Assembly: GCF_002113025.1 (NCBI RefSeq)
Contig: NZ_NEJH01000016.1
Location: 18,900-82,899, forward strand
Origin: Pseudomonas sp. B28(2017)
GTDB taxonomy: Bacteria > Pseudomonadota > Gammaproteobacteria > Pseudomonadales > Pseudomonadaceae
DNA: 64,000 nt
Reading direction: 5' to 3'
Numbering within the stretch: position 1 is the first letter of the stretch; the number at the start of each line of letters is the position of its first letter. Positions 26,304 to 34,228 of this stretch are shown here, one piece after another. Both the position numbers and the translations under genes were made by a program. A model generated the notes under the pieces. It was not told where the DNA came from. It did not search any database and saw nothing but the letters and a program-made list of their open reading frames with translations.

Positions 26304-27626
26304 TTAGAAACCGGTGACGAACAGCAGTTGGGCGTAGACGTTCCGGTCGTTGTTACCCAGTTGCGTGCCGCCGTTGTCAGCGCTCTTGTCCGGTTGGTAG
26401 ATACCCACCAGCGGCATCACGGTCAGGTGGTCGTTGACGTGCCATTCGGCATACAGATCGACTTCGTGGCCATCGGTGTTGCCCAGGCTGCGGTCGATGG
26501 TGTCGTAGTTGAAATACAGCGCGCCCAGGTTCAGGTTCTCCAGTGGCGAGACTTTCAGCCCGACGTTCTGGATGCGAGAGTTGGTGTTGAACGGCCCGGC
26601 GTAGTTGCCCGCCACTTCACCCTGGAACCAGGTGCCATAACCACGGCTCATGCCGTAGAACAGGGTGTCGTAGCCTTCCGAGAAGCGGCTGTAGCGGTAG
26701 CTGACGTTCGGAGTCCAGAGTGCGTCGGAGAAGGTCCAGCCGGCTTCCAGGTACCAGGCGTTTTCGTCGGAGGCGTGGGGTTTGTCCTGCCTGGCGTATT
26801 CACCGGAGAGGAACAGGTCTTTCACCCCGGCATTGCCTGCCGCGCGTACGCTGTAGGTTTTCATGCCGTCGCGTTCGAGTTGTGCCGGGGAGGCGAACTG
26901 TTCGTCGATGTCGGTGGTCTTGATGTAGGTCAGGCCGACCGTGCCGGCCTCGGCCACGTGCTCCAGGGTGCCGACGTACATTTCGGTCTTGGCCTGGGCG
27001 CGGTTGTCGGACTTGAGCCACATCAGGTCGCTGCGCCAGCCTTCCTTGCCGCCCAGACGCAATACGGCGGTTTCGTCGAAGGCTTTGCGCGCCGCCAGGT
27101 AGTAGGCGCCGCCACGGTTGAATTCGCCGTCGGCCAGGCCTTTGCCAATGTTCAGTGCGTCGCCATTGATCAGGAAACCATCGCCGACCACGATGTTCTG
27201 GCGGCCGAAGGACAGGTCGATGCCGTCTTTGCCCAATGCCCCGAACAGGTCCGCGGAACGCCAGCCGAGGTAGGCGTCTTCGAACTTGGTGGTGCGTTCC
27301 GAACCGTCGCTGAAGCCGGCGGCATCGCCGTCGCCCCAGGTGCCGGAGCTGAGCAGGTTGCCCGCACCGTAAGCCGTGCCCGCACCGCCCAGGCCCTTGT
27401 CGAAACTCAAACCGTATTTGATGTAGCCCTCGCGCCACGACGAGGAACCTTCGTCGAGGCGGCCGGACAGGGCGTAGTTTTCCTGGCTGTGGAAAATGCC
27501 GAACACCGCTTCCAGAGTGGCGTTCAGATGGCTGTCGTCATCGGCGTAGAGTTCATAGGCACCGGCATTGCCGGCACTGATCATCAGCGCCAGCGTCGAG
27601 AGACGAAGCAAGGGGGACTTGAGCAT
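26304..27626 (-). CDS. Outer-membrane porin, alginate-export family
   Basis: 440 residues with signal peptide (GNAGA-YELYADDDS) and alternating amphipathic strands typical of a beta-barrel that ends in a terminal Phe (LLFVTGF). It resembles the alginate-export/AlgE-like porins found in Pseudomonas catabolic clusters. It probably admits an aromatic substrate. It is 21 bases upstream of the chemoreceptor frame on the same strand and may be co-transcribed with it. Confidence 0.82.
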   Translation of the reverse strand: MLKSPLLRLSTLALMISAGNAGAYELYADDDSHLNATLEAVFGIFHSQENYALSGRLDEGSSSWREGYIKYGLSFDKGLGGAGTAYGAGNLLSSGTWGDGDAAGFSDGSERTTKFEDAYLGWRSADLFGALGKDGIDLSFGRQNIVVGDGFLINGDALNIGKGLADGEFNRGGAYYLAARKAFDETAVLRLGGKEGWRSDLMWLKSDNRAQAKTEMYVGTLEHVAEAGTVGLTYIKTTDIDEQFASPAQLERDGMKTYSVRAAGNAGVKDLFLSGEYARQDKPHASDENAWYLEAGWTFSDALWTPNVSYRYSRFSEGYDTLFYGMSRGYGTWFQGEVAGNYAGPFNTNSRIQNVGLKVSPLENLNLGALYFNYDTIDRSLGNTDGHEVDLYAEWHVNDHLTVMPLVGIYQPDKSADNGGTQLGNNDRNVYAQLLFVTGF

Positions 27627-27904
27627 GGTGTGGCATCCGTTCTTGTTCTTGAGCGCAGGTTTGCGGTCTTTTTAGATACTAAGGCCCGACTTTTCCTTGC
27701 CCTTTTCCCTGTTTGCCAATTAGTTGGTTGTGCATGCCAGATTGCATGGCGCGTTACCACGATGTCAGTTCCTGGTGCGCATGAACGGTCGCTGCGCAGT
27801 AATCGTGCACGAACTGGTGTGGCCACAACGGTATTTCGCGGTGGCGAGCGACAGGAACGAAAAGTACAGGGCGCATCGCAGCGACTGATGCGAGGGAGGC
27901 TACG

Positions 27905-28389
27905 ATGAGCAATGCACAACAAGTCGAGCGCTTTGATCAATGGCTCGAAAGGGTCAATCAGGTCTGCAGGCGCTTTGGTGCCAATCCGTTGGGGACGCAG
28001 TTTGCGGGCTCGATTGATGAGTACCACCGCGGTGAACTCAAAATGAGTTTTGTCGACGTGGCTCAGGCCCGATAGTTCCGCACGCTGCATGATCGTGAAC
28101 GGGGTGAAGGCTCGCAATACTATGTGGCGTTCCAGCTTGCCGGTGAAGCAGCGATGGAGCAGCAGGTCAGTTTCAACACGCCGTTGCCGGGGGATATCAC
28201 GCTGATCGACTCCGCGCGCCCGAGTAACGTTGTCTACCGCAACAGCGTCCGTCAGTGTCATTGATACTGCCCCGGGAGTGGGTCGAACAGCACCTTCGTT
28301 ACTCCACGGTCAAACCTGCGCAACGCATTCCGGCTTCCGTTCCGATGGCGGGGTTGGCCAAGCGCCTGATCCTTGCTTTGAAAAGATAG
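27905..28389 (+). pseudogene. Broken FeaR-like regulator gene
   Basis: The ATG at 27905 opens a protein homologous to the intact FeaR-like regulator at 21534 (ERFDQWLERVNQVCRRFGANPL). Three defects are visible: a TAG stop at 28073-28075; a one-base loss near 28260 that moves the continuation (LILPREWVEQHL) to another frame; and truncation after AKRLILAL near 28380, so the whole DNA-binding domain is missing. The end of similarity coincides with the change to AT-rich sequence, so the microcin island joins here. Confidence 0.85.
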
Positions 28390-28944
28390 GCTCAAATGAT
28401 CGTCCGAACGCGGCTCTAGCCTTCGTAGCTCCGCATCGCTTGCAATTCTGTAGGCGAGTGCGTTTCTTTTCCAGATGCACGGACTGGGCAATACATCCTC
28501 CAAACACCCAGTCAACAACGTAGCGGACACCATCGTCGCCAGTTAGACCCTCACCGCATAACGGCATACGACCATAAAGGTTACCGTTCGTCGTATTTTT
28601 TTTGAAATTTAAAGGTCAGCTTAAAAAGCTTCTTTGAAAAATAAAGAAGTTTCTTACTCCGTCCTACAGATCGCTGAGTCCAGCGTCTTTCGGTTTGTTT
28701 CAGTTGTGAGTCAACTTTGATGTTGGATTTTAAGCGCTTATGGATATTCGCTAGTGCGGTATCGTGTTTTCAACAAAAAAGTGAACGAAAAGCGATCCGG
28801 ATATCTCGAGCGAATTTTCCTTAAATGTTGAGTGAAAGTTCCTACATTCCAAAAAATTGCCTCTTGCGCCAACTTCTGGAAGTTAATAAATATAGAAGTG
28901 TCACTAACTCTGGTGACGTTTTCTCTAATAGCGAGTAATCAACG
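28390..28944. other. AT-rich leader of the microcin island, no gene recognised
   Basis: 555 bases with no convincing gene. The first part (to about 28570) carries a minus-strand open frame (28310-28567) with no recognisable family. From about 28580 on the base composition is clearly AT-rich. A hairpin GTCAC-N8-GTGAC at 28900-28917 lies 28 bases before mcbA. E. coli mcbA has a long untranslated leader, and a similar arrangement is possible here. Confidence 0.5.
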
Positions 28945-29157
28945 ATGAATAGCGAGAGCTTTGGGGACGTTCTTTATCTTGGCGATGAATTTGAAAGCGG
29001 CTCATGCCCACACATGGCTGGAGGGTCAGGTGGTCAAGGCGGATGTGGAGGTAGCGGTGGATGTGGGGGCGGCGGCGGTTGTAGTGGAGGGAGCGGCGGA
29101 AGCGGTGGGAGTGGAGGGAACGCTGTAACTCCGCAGGTATCGTCAGATAACGACTGA
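28945..29157 (+). CDS. mcbA: Microcin B17-like precursor peptide
   Basis: 70 residues. The leader (residues 1 to about 26) has the pattern SFGDVLYL, close to FGVVLSV in McbA, the recognition element for the McbBCD synthetase. The core (about 27-58) is Gly-rich with Ser or Cys every third residue: Cys34, Ser37, Cys40, Cys46-Ser47, Ser50, Ser53 and Ser56, with a Cys-Ser pair for a fused thiazole-oxazole. A further Cys21 lies in the leader/core border (GSCPH). The end is a non-Gly tail NAVTPQVSSDND. The product is expected to be an azole-containing DNA gyrase poison. The ribosome site is weak (GCGAG). Confidence 0.9.
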   Translation: MNSESFGDVLYLGDEFESGSCPHMAGGSGGQGGCGGSGGCGGGGGCSGGSGGSGGSGGNAVTPQVSSDND

Positions 29158-29168
29158 CAACTCATCAA

Positions 29169-29204
29169 ATATGGCTTTTCTGGCATTGGCCAGAAAAGCC
29201 ATAT
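29169..29204 (+). promoter_or_regulatory. Perfect 16-bp stem-loop between mcbA and mcbB
   Basis: The arms ATATGGCTTTTCTGGC and GCCAGAAAAGCCATAT pair over 16 bp with a 4-base loop (ATTG). There is no U tract after it, so it is more likely a 3'-end stabiliser or partial terminator that keeps precursor mRNA in excess over the synthetase genes. Confidence 0.8.
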
Positions 29205-29218
29205 AAAGGAGCGGGATG

Positions 29219-30075
29219 ATGTTAAATATACAAAGCTACGAAATACTTAATTTTCACTCTGATGATTTAGTGGTTTCAAAGAAAGGTGTTTCGAAAATCA
29301 GTTCGCCATCTTTGTTGGCGGCTTTGACTAAGTTAAAAAAATATAGAAATATTTCAAGGGCTGAGTTTCTTGAGATATTGTCGGAGCATGGCTTAAATCC
29401 AGAAACTGCCTATGGTTTTTTAGAAAAAGCGCTTTCTATTAAAGAAGACCCAGGTGAGATTTACTTTGAGAAAACAATTGTGGCCCATGATTGGGAAGAA
29501 GCCACCAATCTAGAGGCAATGTTAAGAAGTGAGATCGATACCCCGTTGGAAATAAGTGATATCTCGGATTCGCTCAGGGATGTCGTATTAAGTAAGAAAT
29601 ACTACATTGTAATCGTTTGTATGAGTTATGATTATGAGTTGATAAAGAAAATATACTTCGATCTTGCAAGTGTGGCGCCGGACAGTGCGATCAGTGTTTG
29701 TTATCGCTCGGGTAATTCCTTCTGTATTAGTCAGCCGTACTTGCCGAAAGTTGGAAATCCATGTCATTTTTGTAGTATAGACAGGCTGATAAATTATGAG
29801 GAGTATCATAGTGGTAGGAATACTTGGTCAAGGCTCCTTCATTTCTGTAAAAGTAAGCATATAGCCGTTCCCGCCGATTCGCTAAATATCCTGCAGCGAT
29901 CATTGGTAGTTGGGCGATTGTAAAAAAAATAAAGCTGTTAACGAATGCTGGTAGTGAGTGTCGTTTTCAGGATAATGTGCTTCAAGACTCCTATGTTGAT
30001 TTTAATGGGAACTTCGTGAAGGATGTCTCGGCCTCTCATTGGTATATGTGTGACTGTTTGAGGGCGCAGGGATGA
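29219..30075 (+). pseudogene. mcbB: mcbB, azole synthetase zinc-binding subunit, frameshifted
   Basis: The reading frame from 29216/29219 (AGGAG fits 29219 best) gives about 234 residues matching McbB up to VVGRL, then TAA at 29921-29923. The next bases in another frame (from about 29917) continue the McbB C-terminus: IVKKIKLL ... SASHWYMCDCLRAQG, ending in TGA at 30073-30075 that overlaps the mcbC start (ATGA). The main frame holds the CHFC pair and the shifted frame the CDC pair, which together should form the McbB zinc site. The stop sits at the head of an A8 run (29922-29929). McbB tethers substrate in the McbBCD complex, so loss of the end should inactivate it unless this is a sequencing error. 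Confidence 0.85.
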
Positions 30076-30875
30076 AGTATATACCCCATGACTATTATCT
30101 GAGGTTCATGAGTTCAACTGTTCATGCGGAGACTTTGGATTTTCACGTAAAGGGGAACTATACGATCCATGATGCATTCAAGCATGCTACTCGTCTTCAT
30201 AATCTCAGCGATGAGCAACTTGCTCAGTTGACCGGAAACGAACTGCGGCTTTACCAGGATCTTAATTTGGAGTTCCCTGTTGCCTCTGAATTAAATTTTA
30301 AGTCGGTTGTTTGTCGTGATGAATCATGTGAGTCTTTCTCCAGCACAAATATAGTTTTTTCGAAGCTGGAAAAGCTAATGTCTCCTCTGCTTTCATCAAG
30401 AAAAGATAGCTACAAGCGTGGATATCCAAGCGGTGGTGCGCTATATCCAGTTGAGATATTTGTTTGTTCTCTGATGGATGCTGAGGAAAGTTGGCCATGT
30501 CCTGAAAAGATCTTGCATTTACTACCTCGATCGAGGAGGTTTGAAGTAATGCAGGGCACACAAAATATCGATGATTTTAAGAGGGCAATTTTGTCATCTC
30601 CAAATAGTATTGGCACGCCTCGTATAGCGATAGTTTATGCCGTCTACATACCCAAGACATTATTTAAGTACAGATATCGAGGGTACAGACTTGCGCTTAT
30701 GGAAGTTGGATCCATTTACATGTTGATCGAATTGCAGGCCAAAGAACTTGGACTGCGGTGCAGGTTATGGTCCGCGTACACAGACACGATGCTGTGTAAG
30801 GCAATAGGCCTTAATCCAACTGTCTTCTTTCCTATGTGTGTGCACTTCATTGGTGAGCAATGTGATTCTATATAA
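30072..30875 (+). CDS. mcbC: McbC-like azoline dehydrogenase (FMN)
   Basis: 267 residues of the nitroreductase-fold thiazole/oxazole dehydrogenases. The signature YKRGYPSGGALYPVEIFV and the later VGSIYMLIELQAKELGLRCR are typical. The enzyme oxidises azolines made by the YcaO partner to azoles. Its start overlaps the expected end of mcbB. The coding sequence is AT-rich like the rest of the operon. Confidence 0.9.
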   Translation: MKYIPHDYYLRFMSSTVHAETLDFHVKGNYTIHDAFKHATRLHNLSDEQLAQLTGNELRLYQDLNLEFPVASELNFKSVVCRDESCESFSSTNIVFSKLEKLMSPLLSSRKDSYKRGYPSGGALYPVEIFVCSLMDAEESWPCPEKILHLLPRSRRFEVMQGTQNIDDFKRAILSSPNSIGTPRIAIVYAVYIPKTLFKYRYRGYRLALMEVGSIYMLIELQAKELGLRCRLWSAYTDTMLCKAIGLNPTVFFPMCVHFIGEQCDSI

Positions 30876-32061
30876 TTCTAGTCACTACTCAACGTTACCT
30901 GGTGCGCTGATTTGTCAGCCGGCCTGCTTACTATCTCTTCCGTCCTCTGTTGAAGTGGAAGACCCTTGGTTAAACGGAGGATCTGGAATAGGAAGCGGTA
31001 CCTCCTCTATAAAGGCGGGGCTAGGTGAGTACTTTGAAAGACGGCATTTCTATATGGAGGTTAAGCCCGACGTAGTAGGGGGCATCAATCATTCATTGAC
31101 GAGATTGGAGGCTGGGAAATTTATCTATGCTTTTTCTCAAACCAATGAAGGTAACTTGACATCCGCACAGCTTGCCAAACATTCATATAACTTGACGGAG
31201 GTGTTGCGTGTATCGGATTTTTCTTACTGTCATATACCTACAGCATGCATTTCTCTTAACTATAATAAAATCGAAAGTGAGAATGTAATATACCCGCTGC
31301 GAGATACATGTGGTTGCAGTTTTCACTACCAATTTGAAAATGCAGCTTTTGGGTCGATAAAGGAATACTTGGAAAGGCAGTTTTTGGCAAGATTTTGGCT
31401 CACAAAAGAATGCGCTCGGTTGGTTCTTGAGTCTGACATCAAAATTGTCCTGAGTGAAAGTCGTGCTCAAGCGTTATACGGCGCTCTATGTAAGTCAGGT
31501 GAGATTACCGTTATTGATATATCAGATAATGATTATCCTGGTATATGTTTGTTGGCTGTTTACGGTCAAAAGGATAATAGGCGTCACGTTCGGTATTGCG
31601 CCGGAATGTCGTACGCGGAAACGTTAAGCAGCGCACTTGAGAAGTCAATCTATGAATTGTGGCAAACCTACAGATTCATTGATTTGTTTCGAGCTACTGA
31701 GAGTAACCTTGAAAAGGTTAAAGATTCATATTTGAAATATTTTCTAAGTTGTAATTCCTATGGGGTGTATAAGGAGATAACTTCGGTCAGGTTTCGTTGC
31801 TCCGATGTCTTAGAGTCTTCGTTTGAATTTAGCTTGTCTGGACTTTTGGCTGTGCTCAAGTCTCAGCGAATTGATGGTTATCTCTATGTTAGCTCTCTTG
31901 CGATGCAAGGTGGTTTGTATTTTTTCTGTAAGTATGTTTCTCCTGATTTATTTTTGCATATGAATAACTCTAGGGCGATAAATTTCCGCAATAGATACTC
32001 TGAGAAGTTTATGGCGCAGATATTATCTGAGCGGAAAAAGATTATGGTTCCATTTCCATGA
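30853..32061 (+). CDS. mcbD: McbD-like YcaO cyclodehydratase
   Basis: About 402 residues from a GTG at 30853, chosen because VSNVILYNSS aligns with the McbD start; a GTG at 30838 is an alternative, and neither has a clear ribosome site, so coupling to mcbC (23-base overlap) is likely. YcaO hallmarks: GLGEYFERRHF, RDTCGCSFH and ALEKSIYELWQTYRF. The protein ends MVPFP, identical to McbD, the C-terminal Pro motif needed for catalysis. It uses ATP to cyclise Ser and Cys of the precursor. Confidence 0.9.
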   Translation: MSNVILYNSSHYSTLPGALICQPACLLSLPSSVEVEDPWLNGGSGIGSGTSSIKAGLGEYFERRHFYMEVKPDVVGGINHSLTRLEAGKFIYAFSQTNEGNLTSAQLAKHSYNLTEVLRVSDFSYCHIPTACISLNYNKIESENVIYPLRDTCGCSFHYQFENAAFGSIKEYLERQFLARFWLTKECARLVLESDIKIVLSESRAQALYGALCKSGEITVIDISDNDYPGICLLAVYGQKDNRRHVRYCAGMSYAETLSSALEKSIYELWQTYRFIDLFRATESNLEKVKDSYLKYFLSCNSYGVYKEITSVRFRCSDVLESSFEFSLSGLLAVLKSQRIDGYLYVSSLAMQGGLYFFCKYVSPDLFLHMNNSRAINFRNRYSEKFMAQILSERKKIMVPFP

Positions 32062-32073
32062 AAAGGGTGACTC

Positions 32074-32817
32074 ATGACAGCTTTTACAATATCAAGATCT
32101 TTCAGTTTGGCGTGGTTGTTTGTAAAGGAACAGCTAAAAGAACCTGTAGCGCTCTTTTGGATTATTGTTTCGCCGGCAGCAACCTATTATTTGCTGGCGT
32201 ACTCCAGGGGAGGGCTTTCTCCTTCGGGTATGAGCTATTTAGAAAGCACTTCTTGGTTTCACGCTTATGTTTCTTCAAGTGTCGCTTTTTTTGCCTTCTC
32301 CTTTTATATTGTAGGCAGAAGGGAAAGTGGATTTATTAGGTCGTTTGTATATACCTCAGAAGCTAAGCTGATATTTATGTTGGCGCAATTTTTTGCATGC
32401 TCGCTTATTTCTTTGATTTACTGTGCCGCTTTCTACATGTTGACGCGTTTTTCTTTTGGAGGCTTTGGTGTTTCTGAGTTTTTATTGGTTTTTTCTAGGT
32501 TTTATATCTGCTATGTCATGTTTTGTGTTCCTGGAGTTTTGTTGGGCTTTTTACCTGTTAGTTTTCAGAATGCCAATACTATTTTCTCCGTGACGTCATT
32601 TGGGATGCTTGTGCTGGGTGTTTTAAGTATTCGCGATTTACATCCTGCATTGGATTTTGTCAAAGAATTTAATCCTTTGTATGTTGCAAATAAAATAATG
32701 GTTGAGGGGGTTGAAAGGCACCCGATATTGATATTGGGGGTTTTCTTTTCTTTTGTTGCTGTTTTCTTGTTGACGTTGCGATTCTTGCGCATAAATCCAG
32801 TGTGGAGTCGATATTAA
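32074..32817 (+). CDS. mcbE: McbE-like microcin export/immunity permease
   Basis: 247 residues with six hydrophobic segments of an ABC-2-like integral membrane protein (for example LFWIIVSPAATYYLLAY and FVAVFLLTLRFL). With McbF it should export the modified peptide and give self-protection. It begins 12 bases after mcbD and its stop TAA overlaps the mcbF ATG by one base (TAATG). Confidence 0.86.
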   Translation: MTAFTISRSFSLAWLFVKEQLKEPVALFWIIVSPAATYYLLAYSRGGLSPSGMSYLESTSWFHAYVSSSVAFFAFSFYIVGRRESGFIRSFVYTSEAKLIFMLAQFFACSLISLIYCAAFYMLTRFSFGGFGVSEFLLVFSRFYICYVMFCVPGVLLGFLPVSFQNANTIFSVTSFGMLVLGVLSIRDLHPALDFVKEFNPLYVANKIMVEGVERHPILILGVFFSFVAVFLLTLRFLRINPVWSRY

Positions 32818-33557
32818 TGGGTAGTATAAAAGCTAGGTCGCTTTGTTTTGGGTATTCTGAAAAATTAATATTCAATGACGCATCTATCGATGTGGCTCCA
32901 GGCTCTATTACCGGTCTACTGGGGCCAAACGGCTCCGGAAAGACTACGTTTTTCGATATTGTGTGCGGCTTGAAAAAGGCGAAAGAAGGGCAGCTTGTCA
33001 ATAGGTTTGTCAGGCAGCTTTATTTATCACAGACGATCATGACTCCACCCGTACTGCGTATGTTCGATATCTTTAAAATGACTACGTTGCTTTGTTCTCC
33101 CATCCGAATGTCGCAAGAGCATGCTTTGAAAAAGCTCGCTGTATGGAGCCCGGAAATAATTGAGCGATATAAGGAGATCTGGAACAAGAAGTCTTCTGTT
33201 TGCAGCTACGGCGAAAAACGCTGGTTCTTTACTCTATCATTGCTGGCTGTAGGGGCAGATCTGGTGATATTGGATGAACCCACCGCTGGAGTTGATCCTG
33301 AGTTCAGACACTACATTTGGAAGTGTTTACGTGGAGCTGCTGCTGAGGGAATGGCAATTCTAGTCTCGTCACATAACATCGAGGAGGTTGCGAACAACTG
33401 TGACAACTTTTACATGATTAGCATGCGACGGTTTGTGCCGTTCAGCTCCGGTAAAGAGTTCTTGGACTCTTACGGTGCAAGCACTCTGGATGAAGCTTTT
33501 ATCCGCGCGGCGGCTGCACCCGCGTTCACGGCACCTTCTACTCAAAAAAAATCATGA
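32817..33557 (+). CDS. mcbF: McbF-like ABC transporter ATPase
   Basis: 246 residues from the ATG at 32817 (a GTG at 32802 is upstream). Walker A GPNGSGKTT, a divergent signature region (SSVCSYGEKRWFFTLSLL in place of LSGGQ), Walker B LVILDEPTAGVD and a switch His (SSHNIEEV) are visible. The divergent signature is a departure from the usual motif. It energises McbE. No mcbG-like pentapeptide-repeat gene follows; the AT-rich stretch stops after this gene. Confidence 0.88.
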   Translation: MGSIKARSLCFGYSEKLIFNDASIDVAPGSITGLLGPNGSGKTTFFDIVCGLKKAKEGQLVNRFVRQLYLSQTIMTPPVLRMFDIFKMTTLLCSPIRMSQEHALKKLAVWSPEIIERYKEIWNKKSSVCSYGEKRWFFTLSLLAVGADLVILDEPTAGVDPEFRHYIWKCLRGAAAEGMAILVSSHNIEEVANNCDNFYMISMRRFVPFSSGKEFLDSYGASTLDEAFIRAAAAPAFTAPSTQKKS

Positions 33558-33565
33558 CTTCATCG

Positions 33566-33790
33566 CCTTCTCAGCTCAGCTAAAACAAGTTCCTGATGTC
33601 GCATACCTGCACGCGCTGTTTCTAATGAGCAATCTGGCACAACCGCCAACACAACTGGCACGCAGGGCAAAACCTGCGGGCCGGCGACCGCCGACAATCC
33701 CTACCAACCTGCCGAAGCTCCCTGCCTTGGCATTTTTAGTGTTGGCGTTCGCCTGGCGGCGAGCGCGCGGATTTTCAAGGTCGGTTTCTT
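33566..33790 (+). other. GC-rich junction sequence, possible gene remnant
   Basis: Base composition returns to the chromosomal type about 10 bases after mcbF. One frame is open through most of this stretch (reading GKTCGPATADNPYQPAEAP near 33675-33720), but it has no start and no recognised family. It could be the tail of the gene that stood between the FeaR-like gene and the cytochrome before the island arrived. Confidence 0.35.
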
Positions 33791-34180
33791 ATGTTCACTT
33801 CGCTGCGTTTGCCCTTGATCGGTTTGCTGTCCTTCACCCTGGTTCAGGCGGTGTCTGCCGCCGAATGCGCCCCGGACACCCGCCGTGGTGCCGAAGTGTT
33901 CGCCACTGAATGCAGTGTTTGCCACGCGGTGACCAAGGGCACGACCGGCATGATGGGGCCGAACCTGTTCGGCGTGTATGGACGCAAGTCCGGCTCGCTG
34001 GCGGGCTTCAGCTACTCCCAGGCCATGCGCGACAAGGACGTCGACTGGCAAGCCGAGAACATCACGCAATTGATCACCCAGCCCCAGGCCTACGTGCCGG
34101 GCACTTATATGCCGTACATGGGCCTGGCCTCCGCCGACGACCGTCAGGCCGTCGCCTGCTTCCTCAAAGAACAACACTGA
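33791..34180 (+). CDS. Periplasmic monohaem cytochrome c
   Basis: 129 residues: signal peptide (cleavage near VSA-AEC), class I cytochrome c fold with haem motif CSVCH and downstream GPNLFGVYGRK, and an axial Met near TYMPYMG. It is followed after 48 bases by the aldehyde dehydrogenase gene. It may accept electrons from a periplasmic amine or alcohol dehydrogenase; no such enzyme is now adjacent, though the TTQ enzyme lies 22 kb away. Confidence 0.87.
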   Translation: MFTSLRLPLIGLLSFTLVQAVSAAECAPDTRRGAEVFATECSVCHAVTKGTTGMMGPNLFGVYGRKSGSLAGFSYSQAMRDKDVDWQAENITQLITQPQAYVPGTYMPYMGLASADDRQAVACFLKEQH

Positions 34181-34228
34181 TCAGGCCGGATCTGCGCCTG
34201 AGCAAATCGTCTGAATGAAAGGTGAATT

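Noticed and set aside
28310..28567. Minus-strand ORF in the left island border
   Set aside because: No recognised family, no clear ribosome site, and it overlaps the broken FeaR-like gene.
29857..29935. Programmed -1 frameshift in mcbB
   Set aside because: The A8 run lies at and after the stop codon, and no X XXY YYZ heptamer occurs in the window where both frames are open.
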